From: Apium graveolens
Taxonomy: Eukaryota; Streptophyta; Magnoliopsida; Apiales; Apiaceae
Direction of reading: 5' to 3'
Length of the DNA stretch: 64,000 bases
Assembly: GCF_009905375.1 (NCBI RefSeq)
Contig: NC_133653.1
Coordinates: forward strand, 57,734,673-57,798,672
Numbering within the stretch: position 1 is the first letter of the stretch; each line of letters opens with the position of its first letter. This document shows, piece after piece, positions 12,101 through 22,937 of the stretch. Both the position numbers and the translations under genes were made by a program. The notes under the pieces are model-generated. The model worked only from the letters and a program-made list of their open reading frames with translations, was not told the DNA's origin and searched no databases.

Positions 12101-13666
12101 AGCAAAGTAATTGTACCTTCAATTATAATCTCCAAGCCAACAGTTGCTGAATGAGGAAAGTTGAGTTTGATCAACTGAAATAAGATTGATGAGAAGATAC
12201 AGAAAAAGTTTGAACTAGTCAAGGAGCCAGTTCAGTCAGCCATCCATCACTCTCATGTCAAGCCAATCAGTGTGAATGAGATGAGCATGAACTATCTGGA
12301 AAAAGGACAATCTTCCTGCATCAAGTCTACAAAGGCTGAAACAATTCTTAAACCAATGGCAAATTATCCAAAGTCATCTTGGAAGAACCCTATGGACACT
12401 GTGTATGAGACACCCGAGCCTGATGAAAAGAAGCTTCTGTCAAGATCTATTGTCTTCTATAAAGATCCAGCTGATTCAGCTTCAAAAAGGAGAATTGCTA
12501 AGATATTCAGAAATGGAAAGGAAATTTGTGTGGTAGCTGGACATCCACAGTTTGCTCAAGCAAAGAAAGAAGAAAAAGCCAGATTAAAGCAGAAAAAGAG
12601 GCAAGCTGCTCTAGATGCAAAGAATTCTAAACAAAAGAAAGAATAGATTGTTATCTTGGCCAAGCTACAGGCTGTGAATTCTTCTCAACCAATTCCCTCT
12701 CAACTATCTGAAGCTGCTGAATCAAAGAAGAAGATTGAAGAACAGAAGAAATCCCCAAGGAAGAAAGAATTGGCTAGAAGAACAAAAAGGAAACTGGATG
12801 TTGTTGACAAGGAATTGGAAGATCAATTTCCTAAGGAATCCACACCAGCTACAACTCAAGCATCAAAGCCATCTATGGTATTTGAAGACATAAGGGTGGT
12901 GGATCCTTACAGAAACATACATGGTGAACCTATTGTGCCAAAGGATGAGCCAATAGAGTGGGATAACATACCAATTCCTGACTTCAACTTACCAATCCTT
13001 AGCAAGCCAAAAAGGACAAAGTCAAGGGCAGTCAAGAAAGTAAAGCTGTCACCTCTCAAATCTAAGTCAGTAGTTAAAGCTCAACCCAAGGTCAACGGGG
13101 GAGACTAATTGTACTTGTGTGATATCAAAGAATTTTTAGATCTAAATCTTTATCTGGATGAACTAGATGAAGTGAGGGCAATTGATGCATACAGAAACCT
13201 ACCTGAAAGGTTGGTGTTCAAGTACAAAGGAGGAAGGGAGATTCAGTGGCCACTTCACAGGATTCTTCAAGAAAGCCAAGCTGTGCTGATTAAAGTCTAT
13301 TCATCCTTCAAGAAAAACTTTGGGTTCAATGTAACTGCAAGAAGACTAGTATTGAAGAAGATTGAAGAGCCGAGGAGTGTTAGAGCTAAAGATGCACTCC
13401 CAAAGACTCTAATCATCCTATATACAGGGAGAAGAGTGCATCTAAGGCCCTACTGGCTGATGGAATTCATGGATGACAAGGGTGTGAGAAGATTTTTCAG
13501 ATTAGAAGACCAACTGAGTATCTCTAGCAATGAAACTCTCTTGGAAATGCAAGAAAAGCTAGATCTCTCAGAATCTGATGAACTAGAATTCCACAGGCAG
13601 CTCCAGAATCAAATTGAAGAAAATAACAGAAAGCTTGGAAGAAGATCCAGACCTTCAAGGAACTAG
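9150..13666 (+). pseudogene. Extra 3' ORF of COP-A (about 1,500 codons), broken
   Basis: A long coding region downstream of pol, function unknown. Segment 9150-9824 encodes an N-terminal domain matching the start of the COP-B ORFs (LTKEWSF...D..TK.F..K.SNFD...NVYYARF); I believe this resembles the 'putative plant transposon protein' domain family, not verified. Then come a Ser/Thr/Pro-rich middle with a basic patch (TRKKKSKKTG, about 10402-10430), a heptad-like segment near 11890-12000, and a basic C-terminal half with a compact domain at about 13109-13660. From 9872 to 13666 one frame is kept, with stops at 11654-11656, 12152-12154, 12176-12178, 12644-12646 and 13106-13108; a frameshift lies between 9824 and 9872. 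No signal peptide or membrane helix was seen, so a classic env gene is not supported. Confidence 0.7.
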
Positions 13667-13840
13667 AAAAATCTGCTCAGGCTAGAGGAGCATCTTGAAT
13701 TGACTGTGAGCCAAACCTTGCACATTTTAATTAATTGAAGCACTTTCAGTTTATCTACTTTTCTTTAAAGATATATGTTCAGGATGTTTTGTTATCATCA
13801 AGTATCTCTTAATTTATGGCTACAATTCCAGTAGACATAA

Positions 13841-13852
13841 ATTGGGGGAGAT
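13841..13852 (+). promoter_or_regulatory. Polypurine tract of COP-A
   Basis: ATTGGGGGAGAT lies directly before the 3' LTR and serves as the plus-strand primer site in LTR elements. COP-B1 has TTGGGGGAGA in the same position. Confidence 0.85.
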
Positions 13853-14881
13853 TATTGTGCATATGTTGTGTACTTGATGATTTCATAAACAAAACATCTA
13901 AGTAGATTTTACTTAGTGAAATAATGTAGCACTCGACGGATAAGAATTATAGTCCCGACGGATAACTCATTTTAGTCCCGACGGATGATTAACTTATTAT
14001 CCATCGAGTAAGTAGCTTATGTAATAATAAGTTTGTAGCACAGTTATGTATGCACCTTTGTATAGAATCTGTAGTAGCATATAAGTCATGTTGACTTTAA
14101 CTAGATGTGCAAAATAGGTTGATTAATTGTACATAATTGATGTCTTGTAATTCTGCATAAGTGATATAGAGTCAAGTGCCAAAATAGCTACCGACGGATG
14201 ATTAACAAAGCCATCGACGGATGATCAAATGACTATCAACGGATGTTTAATATAGCAGTCGACGGATGATCGACTAAATCATCAACGGATGTTCTGAAAG
14301 TCGACGGATGATCATATGAAGAATTCAAACAGCAGTTGAACAGTGAAAGCTGACACACAACCGTCGAGATGTATACAAACACACTGTGGAAGCCCATTAA
14401 CTGGGTAATAGAGGACGAAAAGCAGCAAAGCTTAAGACTGTTAGATTTTATATTTGTTCAGTTTTTTTTTTGACTTTGTAATCTTGGTATTATATAAACC
14501 AAGAGAGTAGCAAATAGAAAAATAACTGAGATAGCTGAAAAACACAAAAACAGAGAAATCTTTGTAAGCAAAATCTTTAGCATTTCCTGTATTCTCGGTA
14601 GTTCCATTTGTAAGCAGCTGTGAGCATTTCTGCACACAGAGTCCTCTCGATATATTATATATATATCTCTGGTGGAATTGTTTAAATCCACCAGAAAGTT
14701 TTTAAAAACTCTTGTTTTTAATTACTTATGTTTTGATTCAATTAAGTTTACATTACGCATTGTGCTAATCAAAACAAATATATCTATAATCGAGTTGAAC
14801 ATTTTTATTTCAAGAAAAAGGTTCAAGAATTCCATTCAACCCCCCTTCTGTAATTCTTGCTATATTGTTAAGGGACTAACA
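13853..14881 (+). repeat. 3' LTR of COP-A (1,029 bp)
   Basis: Runs from TATTGTGC (13853; TG mutated to TA) to GGGACTAACA (14881), where the target duplication GTCTT follows. Contains TATATAAA at 14491-14498, the likely LTR promoter TATA box, and many CGACGGA words (from about 13934). Short ORFs inside are not genes. Confidence 0.88.
14190..14315 (+). repeat. Short tandem array of CGACGGATGATC / CAACGGATGTT units in the COP-A LTR
   Basis: Six units spaced about 18-24 bp apart, near 14192, 14213, 14236, 14260, 14283 and 14300, alternating between the CGACGGATGAT and CAACGGATGTT forms after the first. The array lies about 180 bp upstream of the LTR TATA box, where an enhancer or protein-binding array would be expected. 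Confidence 0.75.
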
Positions 14882-14886
14882 GTCTT

Positions 14887-15306
14887 TTTATTGTGTTTAA
14901 ATAGCACCCCAATTAATCCAAAAGCCTATAAAAACAGTCTTCTAATTGAAATAGGAAACTGGATTCCCGACCTGGCGCGGCCACGCGCTTCACCAGCGTG
15001 GGTACGCTGACATTCTGTTTCTCTGGCACGGGCGTGCGCTAGCACAGTGCGGGCGCGCCGGTCTTCTGGAAAAACTGAAATTGCCTTCTTTTCTTGCTGC
15101 AACGAGTTGGTCTTCATGAGCCTTTATTCCTTGGACACCATTCTAACACCATTTTAGCATCAAATCAATGCTAATTCACCTGAATTCCGGATTAATACCT
15201 GAAATGCAAAAATACTAGAAAACACATTAAAACACCAACAACTTGAGTACAAATACACCAATTCAAAACTTAATGGAGCGTTATAAAGTGCTATAAATGT
15301 CACTCA
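14887..15306 (-). repeat. LTR of ATH2, outer part
   Basis: Continuation of the ATH2 LTR after COP-A. Its left end (following GTCTT at 14882-14886) aligns with ATH1 LTR near 2080, the GC-rich GGCGCGG cluster is at 14972-15062, and the last 100 bp match ATH1's LTR end near 2480-2577 (shared ACACCAACAACTTGAGT). CA at 15306 is taken as the terminus. Confidence 0.8.
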
Positions 15307-15582
15307 ACAACTATATAAGATCATCTTCTATTACAATCGATAACAAGTTGTAATTTTATAAAACCTTATTTTTCTCGTTTCTCTTAATATATTATCATGT
15401 ACATGATATAAGAGAAAAAATCATTGAGGTACCTACTATATTTTGTGATAAATGTAATGCTACAATCACCACAAGCGTTCTCCAAAGTTCATATATGCAT
15501 AATTGTCAATATATTATTAACCATTTTATGATAAATAAAATGGACACTCGTGAATTAATTTAAATTTTATACATAACTGCAT
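15307..15582. other. AT-rich flank, no gene seen
   Basis: Between the end of ATH2 and the TRIM-like remnant. No supported ORF, repeat or motif. Confidence 0.5.
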
Positions 15583-15965
15583 TTCGGACCCAATAACTCA
15601 CCACATGTCAAACCTAAAAAGATATGGATTTGGTACACATTAGTTGTTGACTTGTATATATAAAAACCCGAGTACTTTTATTCTTATCTATGCAGGATGT
15701 TACAAACACCCCTTCTTATCAGGTCGACGTCCTCGTCGAGACCACAAATACACATACGAAACCCGGATAGTGGCTGTGTACTTCCCGCTGTTCAGAGCCC
15801 TGATACCATTTATAATATCTAAACTCAGAACCTACAATATACTGATCCCAACAATGCAATACATGTCAATTTATAAAAGATAGCGACTTGGTATATATTA
15901 GTGGTTGAACTTGTAATTATAAAGACTCCAAATATTTTAATTCTTATCTGCATGGGATGTATGTA
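15583..15965 (-). mobile_element. Degenerate TRIM-like remnant
   Basis: Two imperfect direct repeats of about 115 bp (15588-15702 and 15848-15961) share CATGTCAA, TTGGTA...ATTAGT, ACTTGTA and TTCTTATCT. Between them on the minus strand is TGGTATCAGGGCTC (15795-15808), like the Met-tRNA primer site, near the right repeat, and a purine-rich AAGAAGGGGTG near the left repeat. That order fits a miniature LTR element on the minus strand. Termini are worn and no target duplication was found. Confidence 0.45.
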
Positions 15966-16000
15966 ATTCATTCAGGAACATTTTGAACTTCTTTTTAAGG

Positions 16001-17143
16001 TGTTGACGGAGGAATTTGGTATCAAAAAAGTTTGAGGTTTTTCGCCGGAATCAAGATCTACGATGGTGGTTCTTCGCCTGAAAAGTGAGCGGAGTGTGGT
16101 GGTTGTGATGAATTGGGGGCTGAGATTGCTTAGGGTTGGTGGTGGCTCCTTATAGCTCTCGCTTCCGACCCCTTACAATTTGCCTACGTATCCATATTTA
16201 TAGGAAATCAAGCCCACGTAGTTCTTGGGAAATAAGAAACCTAATGGGCTTAGATCTCTTGTCCTGAGGCCCAGTAGGAAACCCACTCGAAACTGTCTTC
16301 TACTAGCTTTAGGAATGTCCACCGATGAGGCCCAACCACAAAGGCCCAAGGCTCGTCCGCGGCTTCGAGACTTCACGGATAAGGCATCTCCCTGGCCAAG
16401 GATAACCCTCCGCTACCAGTTGTTTCTCTAGTCTGTGGACAGGTATAGCTGTGGTTCACCCCAAATGTTAGACGCATCCTTGTCCCCCGATAAGGAGCCC
16501 CTACCAGATTACAGGACAAGTGATCCCAAGCTCTTGGGTGTAAAGTGCAAGATACTCCAAAGGACTACAGAGACAGAGTTCCCAAAGCACACACCAGATT
16601 TTACCCCACATCCCCAATGAGGACACCCATTGACTACAGGAGGAGGCCTTCAGTCCAGGCATACCCCTGGAGGTCTCTGACTATGGAAACCACCTTTCCT
16701 GTAGATATGCTACAGGAAGGAGTTCTTCAATAGAGTACCTGCATCAAATAGGTTAGTAATAATAATCTCCCTCTTCCGAGAATCATCCAAAGAACCCATC
16801 CAAGTAACCATGTTGAAGTCCCATCCAAGCCATATTTCTCACTTAGGGCACGCCCTAATACCTTAAGGAATAACTCTAAGAATCAGTTGAATTCCTTTCT
16901 TCATATATCAATAGGGCGCGCCTCCTTCACCAATGAGGGCGCGCCTTGATTATGTAAGGCGACAACATTACTCTTCTTGTATGCATAAGGGCGCGCCTCC
17001 TCATATCTGTAGGGCGCGCCTTCTTCCTTTGTGATAAAATAGATGCCTTATCTTTCCTTAATTTTAGGCACCAAAATCCCAATTCTGACCAATTGACCCG
17101 GTTTTGACCCGAACAAAGTTTATACCAAATTTTGGGCATAACA
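16001..17143 (-). repeat. 3' LTR of LARD1 (1,143 bp)
   Basis: TGTTGACGG... to ...GGGCATAACA. Contains four AGGGCGCGCC words between 16914 and 17022. Lacks a 24-bp segment that the partner LTR has near 20640-20670. Confidence 0.88.
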
Positions 17144-17160
17144 ACTACCCCCCCAAATTC
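17144..17160 (-). promoter_or_regulatory. Polypurine tract of LARD1
   Basis: On the minus strand GAATTTGGGGGGGTAGT directly precedes the LTR start TGTTATGCCC. Confidence 0.75.
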
Positions 17161-17940
17161 TATATGCCATTGAAAATGGGATTGGAATTTTCAACCCCCC
17201 TAGCAAACTTGAAAAATTTGTATGAGCATCTACCAATTTGAGGGTATGCCCTTACAAACTTATTCATTCCTCTTTCTTCATCCTGCTCTATTTCTTCTTT
17301 GAACATAATAGGGCGCGTCTCATGAATCTATACAACAACTTTTACACGCCCCAGCGTAACATCTGTCACTCTCTACTACTTCTCATCTTTATAGCTTTAA
17401 CCTTGGCGTGTCTAAAGAGGTTTACAACTTATGCACCATATCTTTAAGCTTACATGAGCTAAATCGGCGTAAGAAATAAGAGAAATTGTACAAAAGTGTG
17501 CACCTAACTTACCTTGGAAAAACACAATCCATTAACAAAGGTTCGAGGGTGTTCTCAAACTTTTTCATCCCAATATTGGTCTCCTATGGACACGCCTTAA
17601 ACTGAAAGGGTCATCATAGGAGGGCGCTCTCTGAGGGAAGGCACAACAAGAATAAAAGACCAGTTCTCTAATCTTCAAATAATAAATAATCTTTGATGAA
17701 AGGAGGACGTGCCTTGTCGGTGAGAGTGGTCCATCCATCGACAACACAATATCATTTCATATTTGATTTCTTGCTCCTTGTCAAATCATAACTCTAAATC
17801 ATTGATCTCATCTTTTCCATAAATAATGTGATTCATTTATTTAACTCAAAGTCAAAACCTTTATGTTCTTCTACAATCACATATTTTTAGAGGGCGCGCC
17901 CTTTATAGTGGCGGCGTCTTCCTCAAATAAATTATCAGTG
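17161..17940 (-). other. LARD1 internal region, non-coding
   Basis: No ORF over 70 codons with recognisable content. Scattered GGCGCGYC-type words occur (for example 17311, 17890). It appears to be filler between the polypurine tract and the tandem array. Confidence 0.6.
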
Positions 17941-17949
17941 AATTAGAGG

Positions 17950-18715
17950 GCACGTCTTCTTTACGAGGAGCGTCTTCCTCGACAAAGATAATCATCCTTG
18001 GAGGGAGCTTCCTCTGTAAGAGGCGCATCTACCTCGACAAGGGTATTCATTCTTGGAGGGCGCGTCCTCTATAAGAGGAACATCTACCTCGACGAGGCTA
18101 TTCATCCTTGGAGGGCACGTCCTCTATGAGAGACGCATCCACCTCAACAAGGGAAATCATCCTTGGAGGGCGCATCCTCTGTCAGAGAAGCATCCACCTC
18201 GATAAGGGAAATCATCCTTGGAGGGCGCGTCCTCTATCAGAGACGCATCTACCTCGACAAGGGAAATCATCCTTGGAGGGCGCGTCCTCTTTCAGAGACG
18301 CATCTACCTCGACAAGGGTATTCATTCTTGGTGGGCGCGTCCACTGTCAAAGACGCATCTACCTCGACAAGAGTATTCATCCTTGGAGGGCGCATCCTCT
18401 GTAAGAGACGCATCTACCTCACCAAGGGAAATCATCCTTGGAGGGCGCGTCCTCTGTCAGAGACGCATCCACCTCGACAAGGGAAATCATCCTTGGAGGG
18501 CGCGTCCTCTTCCAGAGACGCATCCACCTCGACAAAGGAAATAATCCTTGGAGGGCGCATCCTCTGTTAGAGACGCATCTACCTCGACAAGGGTATTCAT
18601 CCTTGAAGGGCGCGTCCTCTGTAAGAGGAGCATCTACCTCGACAAGGGGAATCATCCTTGGAGAGCGCGTCCTCTGTAAGAGGAGCATCTACTTCGGCAA
18701 GGGTCTTCTACAGAA
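17950..18715 (-). repeat. 55-bp tandem array inside LARD1, about 13 units
   Basis: The word TCATCCTTGGAGGGCGCGTC recurs with a period of 55 bp (for example 18102, 18157, 18212, 18267) up to about 18655, with small variants. Each unit also has CCTCTGTCAGAGACGCATC and ACCTCGACAAGGG. Because 55 is not a multiple of three and units lack stops, all three forward frames stay open for 80-135 codons. These are not genes. Confidence 0.9.
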
Positions 18716-19314
18716 TCAAAGATCAATATTCTTAGAAGTCTTTTATCTTTAACAAAGCTCAAGGGATGCCGAAACTATCTTTTGTTGAAACATCTCTCAG
18801 CGAGGAATCTCACGCGAAGTGGTATCTGATAAAGGGCATCTCACTCTCAATATTTCTGTGAGGACGCGCCTTAAAGAAAGGGCGCGTCTTGAAAGACAAG
18901 GAATTAGTTCCAGTCGAGCCATTCTTCAAGTACTGACTATGACTCATCTGATCATCAAGACATCTTCATTGAAAACTTCCATAGACTTTTTCTTTTGAGG
19001 GCGCGCCCTGGGAAGTCAATTTTCCACTGAATTTCTCACATGCAGAGGGCACGCCTTAATAGATTATGATACTGGAGGACGTGTCCTAGAGGGACGGACG
19101 TGTCCAATTAGCGAACTCTCCTGAAATTTGTTGGAAGTCCCTTGGGCCTCGAATATCTTCATCAAGGCGTGTTCTAAGTGTTTGTGGGGATCTTCTCCGT
19201 GCTAAATCTCTTTCACAATATTCTTCCTTCTTCTTGAAGTGTTCTCCTCCCGATCCTCCTCAGATTTGCTCCCGGTTAAGTCCTCTGAGCTGAAGAGTTT
19301 TCTCAAATATTCTA

Positions 19315-19610
19315 AATCAAATAGGATTCTTCAATCTTCTTGTTGGAATAGGATTCTCCAATCTCCTTAATGGAATAAGATTCTTCAATCTTCTAATTAG
19401 AATAGGATTCCCCAATTTTCTATATCGAATAGGATTCTCCCAATCTTCTAATTAGAATAGGATTCCCCAATTTTCTATATCGAATATGATTCTTCAATCT
19501 TCTAATTAGACTAGAATACTCCAATCTTCAATACCAAATAAGTTTCTCCCAATCTTCTAAACCAAATAGGAGTCTCCCAATCTTCTAAACCAAATAGGAT
19601 TTTTTGGTAA
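19315..19610 (-). repeat. Degenerate tandem repeat of about 30 bp in LARD1
   Basis: Units of the form AATAGGATTCTTCAATCTTCTAATTAG recur about nine times with substitutions. A few units are joined as two-unit blocks, for example near 19390-19500. No coding content. Confidence 0.8.
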
Positions 19611-20060
19611 AAATTCGCAGCTACTGTTTTCCTTTATTTTCGTACTGCTCAACTTTTATTCTCGTAATCATATCATCTCTGAATTAAAGAGAATTCAACA
19701 AGCTTCGCGTAGACTGTAAGATCGTTCAAATCTGACTTACGGAACTCGAGATACGACCCAAACAGTGTAAGCAAATCGCTAAATCCATCAAATCCGAATT
19801 TTCCATCCAACTTCGCTCCTTCGTGGCTATGGCTGCAAACTTCAACCTCCATGGCTGGATATCATCATCCATGGATCTCCCTCGTGGTCGCGGATACTAC
19901 ACTCAAATCTCCTTCGACCCCCCTGCCGAAAACAGATATTCACGGATCTCCTCGTGGCCGTTGTATGCAACTCCTCCGTGACTATCCTTCAATTCTTGCG
20001 TCAAAGAACCTTCATCGTGACAAGAAATCTCTTCCTCCTGAGATTATGATCTTGATTAGC

Positions 20061-20078
20061 CCCTCCTTCTAGCGCCAA
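20061..20078 (-). promoter_or_regulatory. Primer binding site of LARD1
   Basis: Minus strand TTGGCGCTAGAAGGAGGG, two bases from the right LTR. I recall this word from Tat-lineage Ty3/gypsy and LARD elements; the tRNA was not checked. Confidence 0.65.
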
Positions 20079-20080
20079 TT

Positions 20081-21247
20081 TATTGACGGAGGAATTTGGT
20101 ATCAACAAAGTTTGAGGTTTGTGGCCGGAATCAAGATCTACGATGGTGGTTCTTCGCCTGAAAAGTGAGCGGAGTGTGGTGGTTGTGATGAATTGGGGGC
20201 TGAGATTGCTTAGGGTTGGTGGTGGCTCCTTATGGCTCTCGCTTCCGACCCCTTACAATTTGCCTACGTATCCCTATTTATAGGGAATCAAGCCCACGTA
20301 GTTCTTGGGGAAAAAGAAACCTAATGGGCTTAGATCTCTTGTCCCGAGACTCCGTAGGAAACCCACTGGAAACCGTCTTCTACTAGCTTTAGGAATGTCC
20401 GCCGATGAGGCCAAACCACAAAGGCCCAAGGCTCGTCCCCGGCTTCGAGACTTCACGGATAAGGCATCTCCCTGGCTAAGAATAACCCTCCGCTACTAGC
20501 TGCTTCTCTAGTCCGTGGACGCAGGTATAGCCGTGGTTCACCCCAAATGTTGGACGCATCCTTGTCCCCCGATAAGGAGCCCCTACCACATTACAGGACA
20601 AGTGATCCCAAGCTTTTGGGTGCAAAGTGCAAGATACTCCAAAGTCTCCCAATGAGGACACCCGTTGACTACAGAGACAGAGCTCCCAAAGCACACACCA
20701 GATTTCACCCCACATCCCCAATGAGGACACCCATTGACTACAGGAGGAGGCCTTCAGTCCAGACATACCCCTGGAGGTCTCTGACCACGGACACCGCCTT
20801 TCCTGTAGATATGCTACAAGAAGGAGTTCTTCAATAGAGTACATGCATCAAATAGGTTAGTAATAATAATCTCCCTCTTCCGAGAATCATCCAAAGAACC
20901 CGTCCAAGTAACCATGTTGAAGTCCCATTCAAGCCATCTTTCTCACTTAGTGTGCGCCCTAATACCTTAAGGAATAACTCTAAGAATCAGTTGAATTCCT
21001 TTCTTCATATATCAATAGGGCGCGCCTCCTTCACCAATGAAGGCGCGCCTTGATTATGTAAGACGTCAACATTACTCTTCTTGTATGTATAAGGGCGCGC
21101 CTCCTCATATCTGTAGGGCGCGCCTTCTTCCTTTGTGATAAAATAGATGTCTTATCTTTCCTTAATTTTAGGCACCAAAATCCCAATTCTGACCAATTAA
21201 CCCGGTTTTGACCCGAACAAAATTTATACCAAATTTTGGGCATAACA
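20081..21247 (-). repeat. 5' LTR of LARD1 (1,167 bp)
   Basis: Starts TATTGACGG (TG changed to TA at the inner end) and ends GGGCATAACA, followed by TAAGG. It has the same GGCGCGCC words (21016-21125) as the partner LTR. Confidence 0.88.
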
Positions 21248-21252
21248 TAAGG

Positions 21253-21669
21253 CACGTAGCAATGCTGAAGTTTATAACTATAAAATATTTATTTTGTATT
21301 AAAATAAAAAATCTTCTAATTTTTTTCAAATATGGTGAATACGTCCAATGCTTTTTAAAGTAGCATACTTCTACTTTAATATCTCGATTTTAGTACCTGG
21401 TATCTTTAAAAAATTGCACCTATGTTGAAATGATTTGCCAAAATTGGACAGAACTCTGATTTTGTAGACAGAAACCAACCCAAAAGTAGTAAACATTGGG
21501 CTGGACGGAGAGATAATCCGCAAACTGCCCGTTCCGCCGATTCGAGGCCACAAGCCCCCCTATTTAGAATAAAGGTCCAATGGATTACGGATGAACTGAA
21601 CTCCTAAATTGGTTTTAAAGAATGGGCTGGTACATGATCCAGAATAGGCAAGTTAATAATAACCTCAAG
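21253..21669. other. Host-like flank, no gene seen
   Basis: AT-rich followed by a moderately GC-rich patch near 21480-21560. No convincing ORF or RNA gene was seen. Confidence 0.4.
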
Positions 21670-21945
21670 CCAGTCTAAATATTAATCATGTACCTCATTT
21701 ACACTTTTCTTTTTACGATGTACCTTCAATTTACATTTCAAAATTTTTCAAAAATAATAAACTTTTTTATAATTTTTAAAATAACTACTTCCACTACTTC
21801 TCTTCACTGTACCCATTTTATACGTATAATATTAATCAGTCACACTACTTTACTCACTTTTTTAATTTTCCTCCACTACTTTATCATCTTTTTTAAACTC
21901 CGTGCCCAATCCAAATTTAAACATTTGGGAGGGACGGAGGGAGTA
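21670..21945. mobile_element. Truncated Stowaway-like MITE
   Basis: Ends in GGGACGGAGGGAGTA (about 21932-21945), the classic terminal inverted repeat of plant Stowaway (Tc1/mariner) MITEs. The matching CTCCCTCCGTCCC end is not found upstream, so the left end is lost. The body is a TTTCAAAAATTTTT-rich, CACTACTT-rich stretch common in this class. Confidence 0.55.
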
Positions 21946-22664
21946 TAAAATATTAATTCTTAGTGATTTAAGACATGATTTTGAATTTAAACTCCAACAA
22001 TGATCCTTATCTTCATTTCTTATAATTATAATAATAATAAATTTGAATAAAGTATGAAAGGAAGAGAGAGAAAAGAACTAAAAATATGAGATATAAATCA
22101 TTTTTTTATTAATAAAAATGAAATAAGGAAGAACTTGTGTGCCTTAAAAATAAGACATGAGTACAATTTTTTATTATATTTTTTATATTTGGAGTTTCTT
22201 CCGGACTCTCGGTCGGCTCTGCTTAAGTGCTTATGCTTAAAACCTCTTCCTTATGTTAGTACTTCACTAAATTTTAACCTTGATTTTTCTTAATTTTGTA
22301 ATAATGTCGAGCAATATACATTGTCATATGCACATGTTTTTCAAATATCAAAATACTAATATTGTGGTAAATTTACCTGAATTTTGTCGGTCAATACGTA
22401 AATATGAATGGCGGAATCAAACAATAGCATTTGTTTATTTGTAGGTGAAATCTGATGACTGAGATGAGTGAAATGTTTTATGAGGATAATCTTAGAGGAA
22501 GATGCAATGTTATGTTATTTTTGGAACATTACTGATAGATGCTCACTCCTGTCATAATATTAGTATCTTTTGTGAGAATTTTTTTCTCACAATACATATT
22601 CATTTTTTATTTTCAATATCATAATATTAAAATTATTCCAAAATTACTATTCTTGAAAAATGCA
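21946..22664. other. AT-rich host-like flank of the Helitron, no gene seen
   Basis: No ORF above 60 codons with recognisable content. Ends with the A (22664) that forms the left side of the Helitron insertion site. Confidence 0.45.
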
Positions 22665-22937
22665 TCTATACTATACTATTATAAGTAAAACATAAAATAA
22701 TTTGGTTGGTTGGTTCACATCTTCCTAAAATTTCTGTTAACACCTTCCAAAATAAAGTTTAAACAATTATAATTTAATTAAAAAAAATAAACCATTTATC
22801 TAATATAACTAAATACTCTTATGAATTATTATCCAACTTAATGTCTAATCACATTCAACTTCTATCTTACCTCTTTTATTGGGAATCAAATACTTTCAAG
22901 ATTAATTTTAATAATTCAAATTATAATATAACAAAAT

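Larger units (their letters stand above)
4293..14881 (+). mobile_element. COP-A: long Ty1/copia (SIRE/Maximus-like) element with 5' deletion
   Basis: Target duplication GTCTT flanks the element (4288-4292, 14882-14886) and the termini are TGTT...AACA, so the ends are secure. Order on the plus strand: 24-bp stub of the 5' LTR, C-terminal part of gag, pol, a spacer with a promoter-like region, a very long extra ORF, polypurine tract and a 1,029-bp 3' LTR. The primer site, leader and N-terminal half of gag are missing with the rest of the 5' LTR. The copia gene order (protease, integrase, RT, RNase H) is clear. Length and the extra 3' ORF suggest the SIRE/Maximus lineage, by inference. Confidence 0.88.
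2578..15306 (-). mobile_element. ATH2: Athila-type element, interrupted by ATH1 and COP-A
   Basis: Minus-strand order is LTR (15306 to 14887, then 4292 to 3258), primer site (3251-3234), leader, and gag (3113 down to 2578), where ATH1 is inserted. COP-A sits inside the LTR with duplicated target GTCTT (4288-4292 and 14882-14886). Without COP-A the LTR is about 1,455 bp, matching ATH1. The rest of ATH2 lies left of the window. It is the oldest layer in this nest because both other elements lie inside it. Confidence 0.85.
16001..21247 (-). mobile_element. LARD1: large non-coding LTR retrotransposon
   Basis: Two LTRs (16001-17143 and 20081-21247) flank 2.9 kb without gag or pol. A perfect 5-bp target duplication TAAGG lies at 15996-16000 and 21248-21252. 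The minus strand is the coding orientation: the primer site lies next to the right LTR and a polypurine run next to the left LTR. By eye the LTRs differ by roughly 4-5%, so this insertion is older than COP-B1 or TEK1. It must have been mobilised by proteins of another element. The primer-site word suggests the Ty3/gypsy Tat group, by inference. Confidence 0.88.

Noticed and set aside
9150..13666. Calling the extra 3' ORF an envelope gene
   Set aside because: No signal peptide, membrane anchor or furin-like site seen; basic patches and coiled coil suggest an intracellular protein.
14672..15010. 112-codon plus-strand ORF
   Set aside because: Crosses the COP-A LTR end, the target duplication and the ATH2 LTR, so it is a chance frame.
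17950..18715. Regularly spaced repeats resembling a CRISPR array
   Set aside because: Units are contiguous with no unique spacers, in a plant LTR element.
18108..18752. Four overlapping ORFs of 90-135 codons on both strands
   Set aside because: They are stop-free readings of the 55-bp tandem array; successive units shift frame, so no protein is implied.
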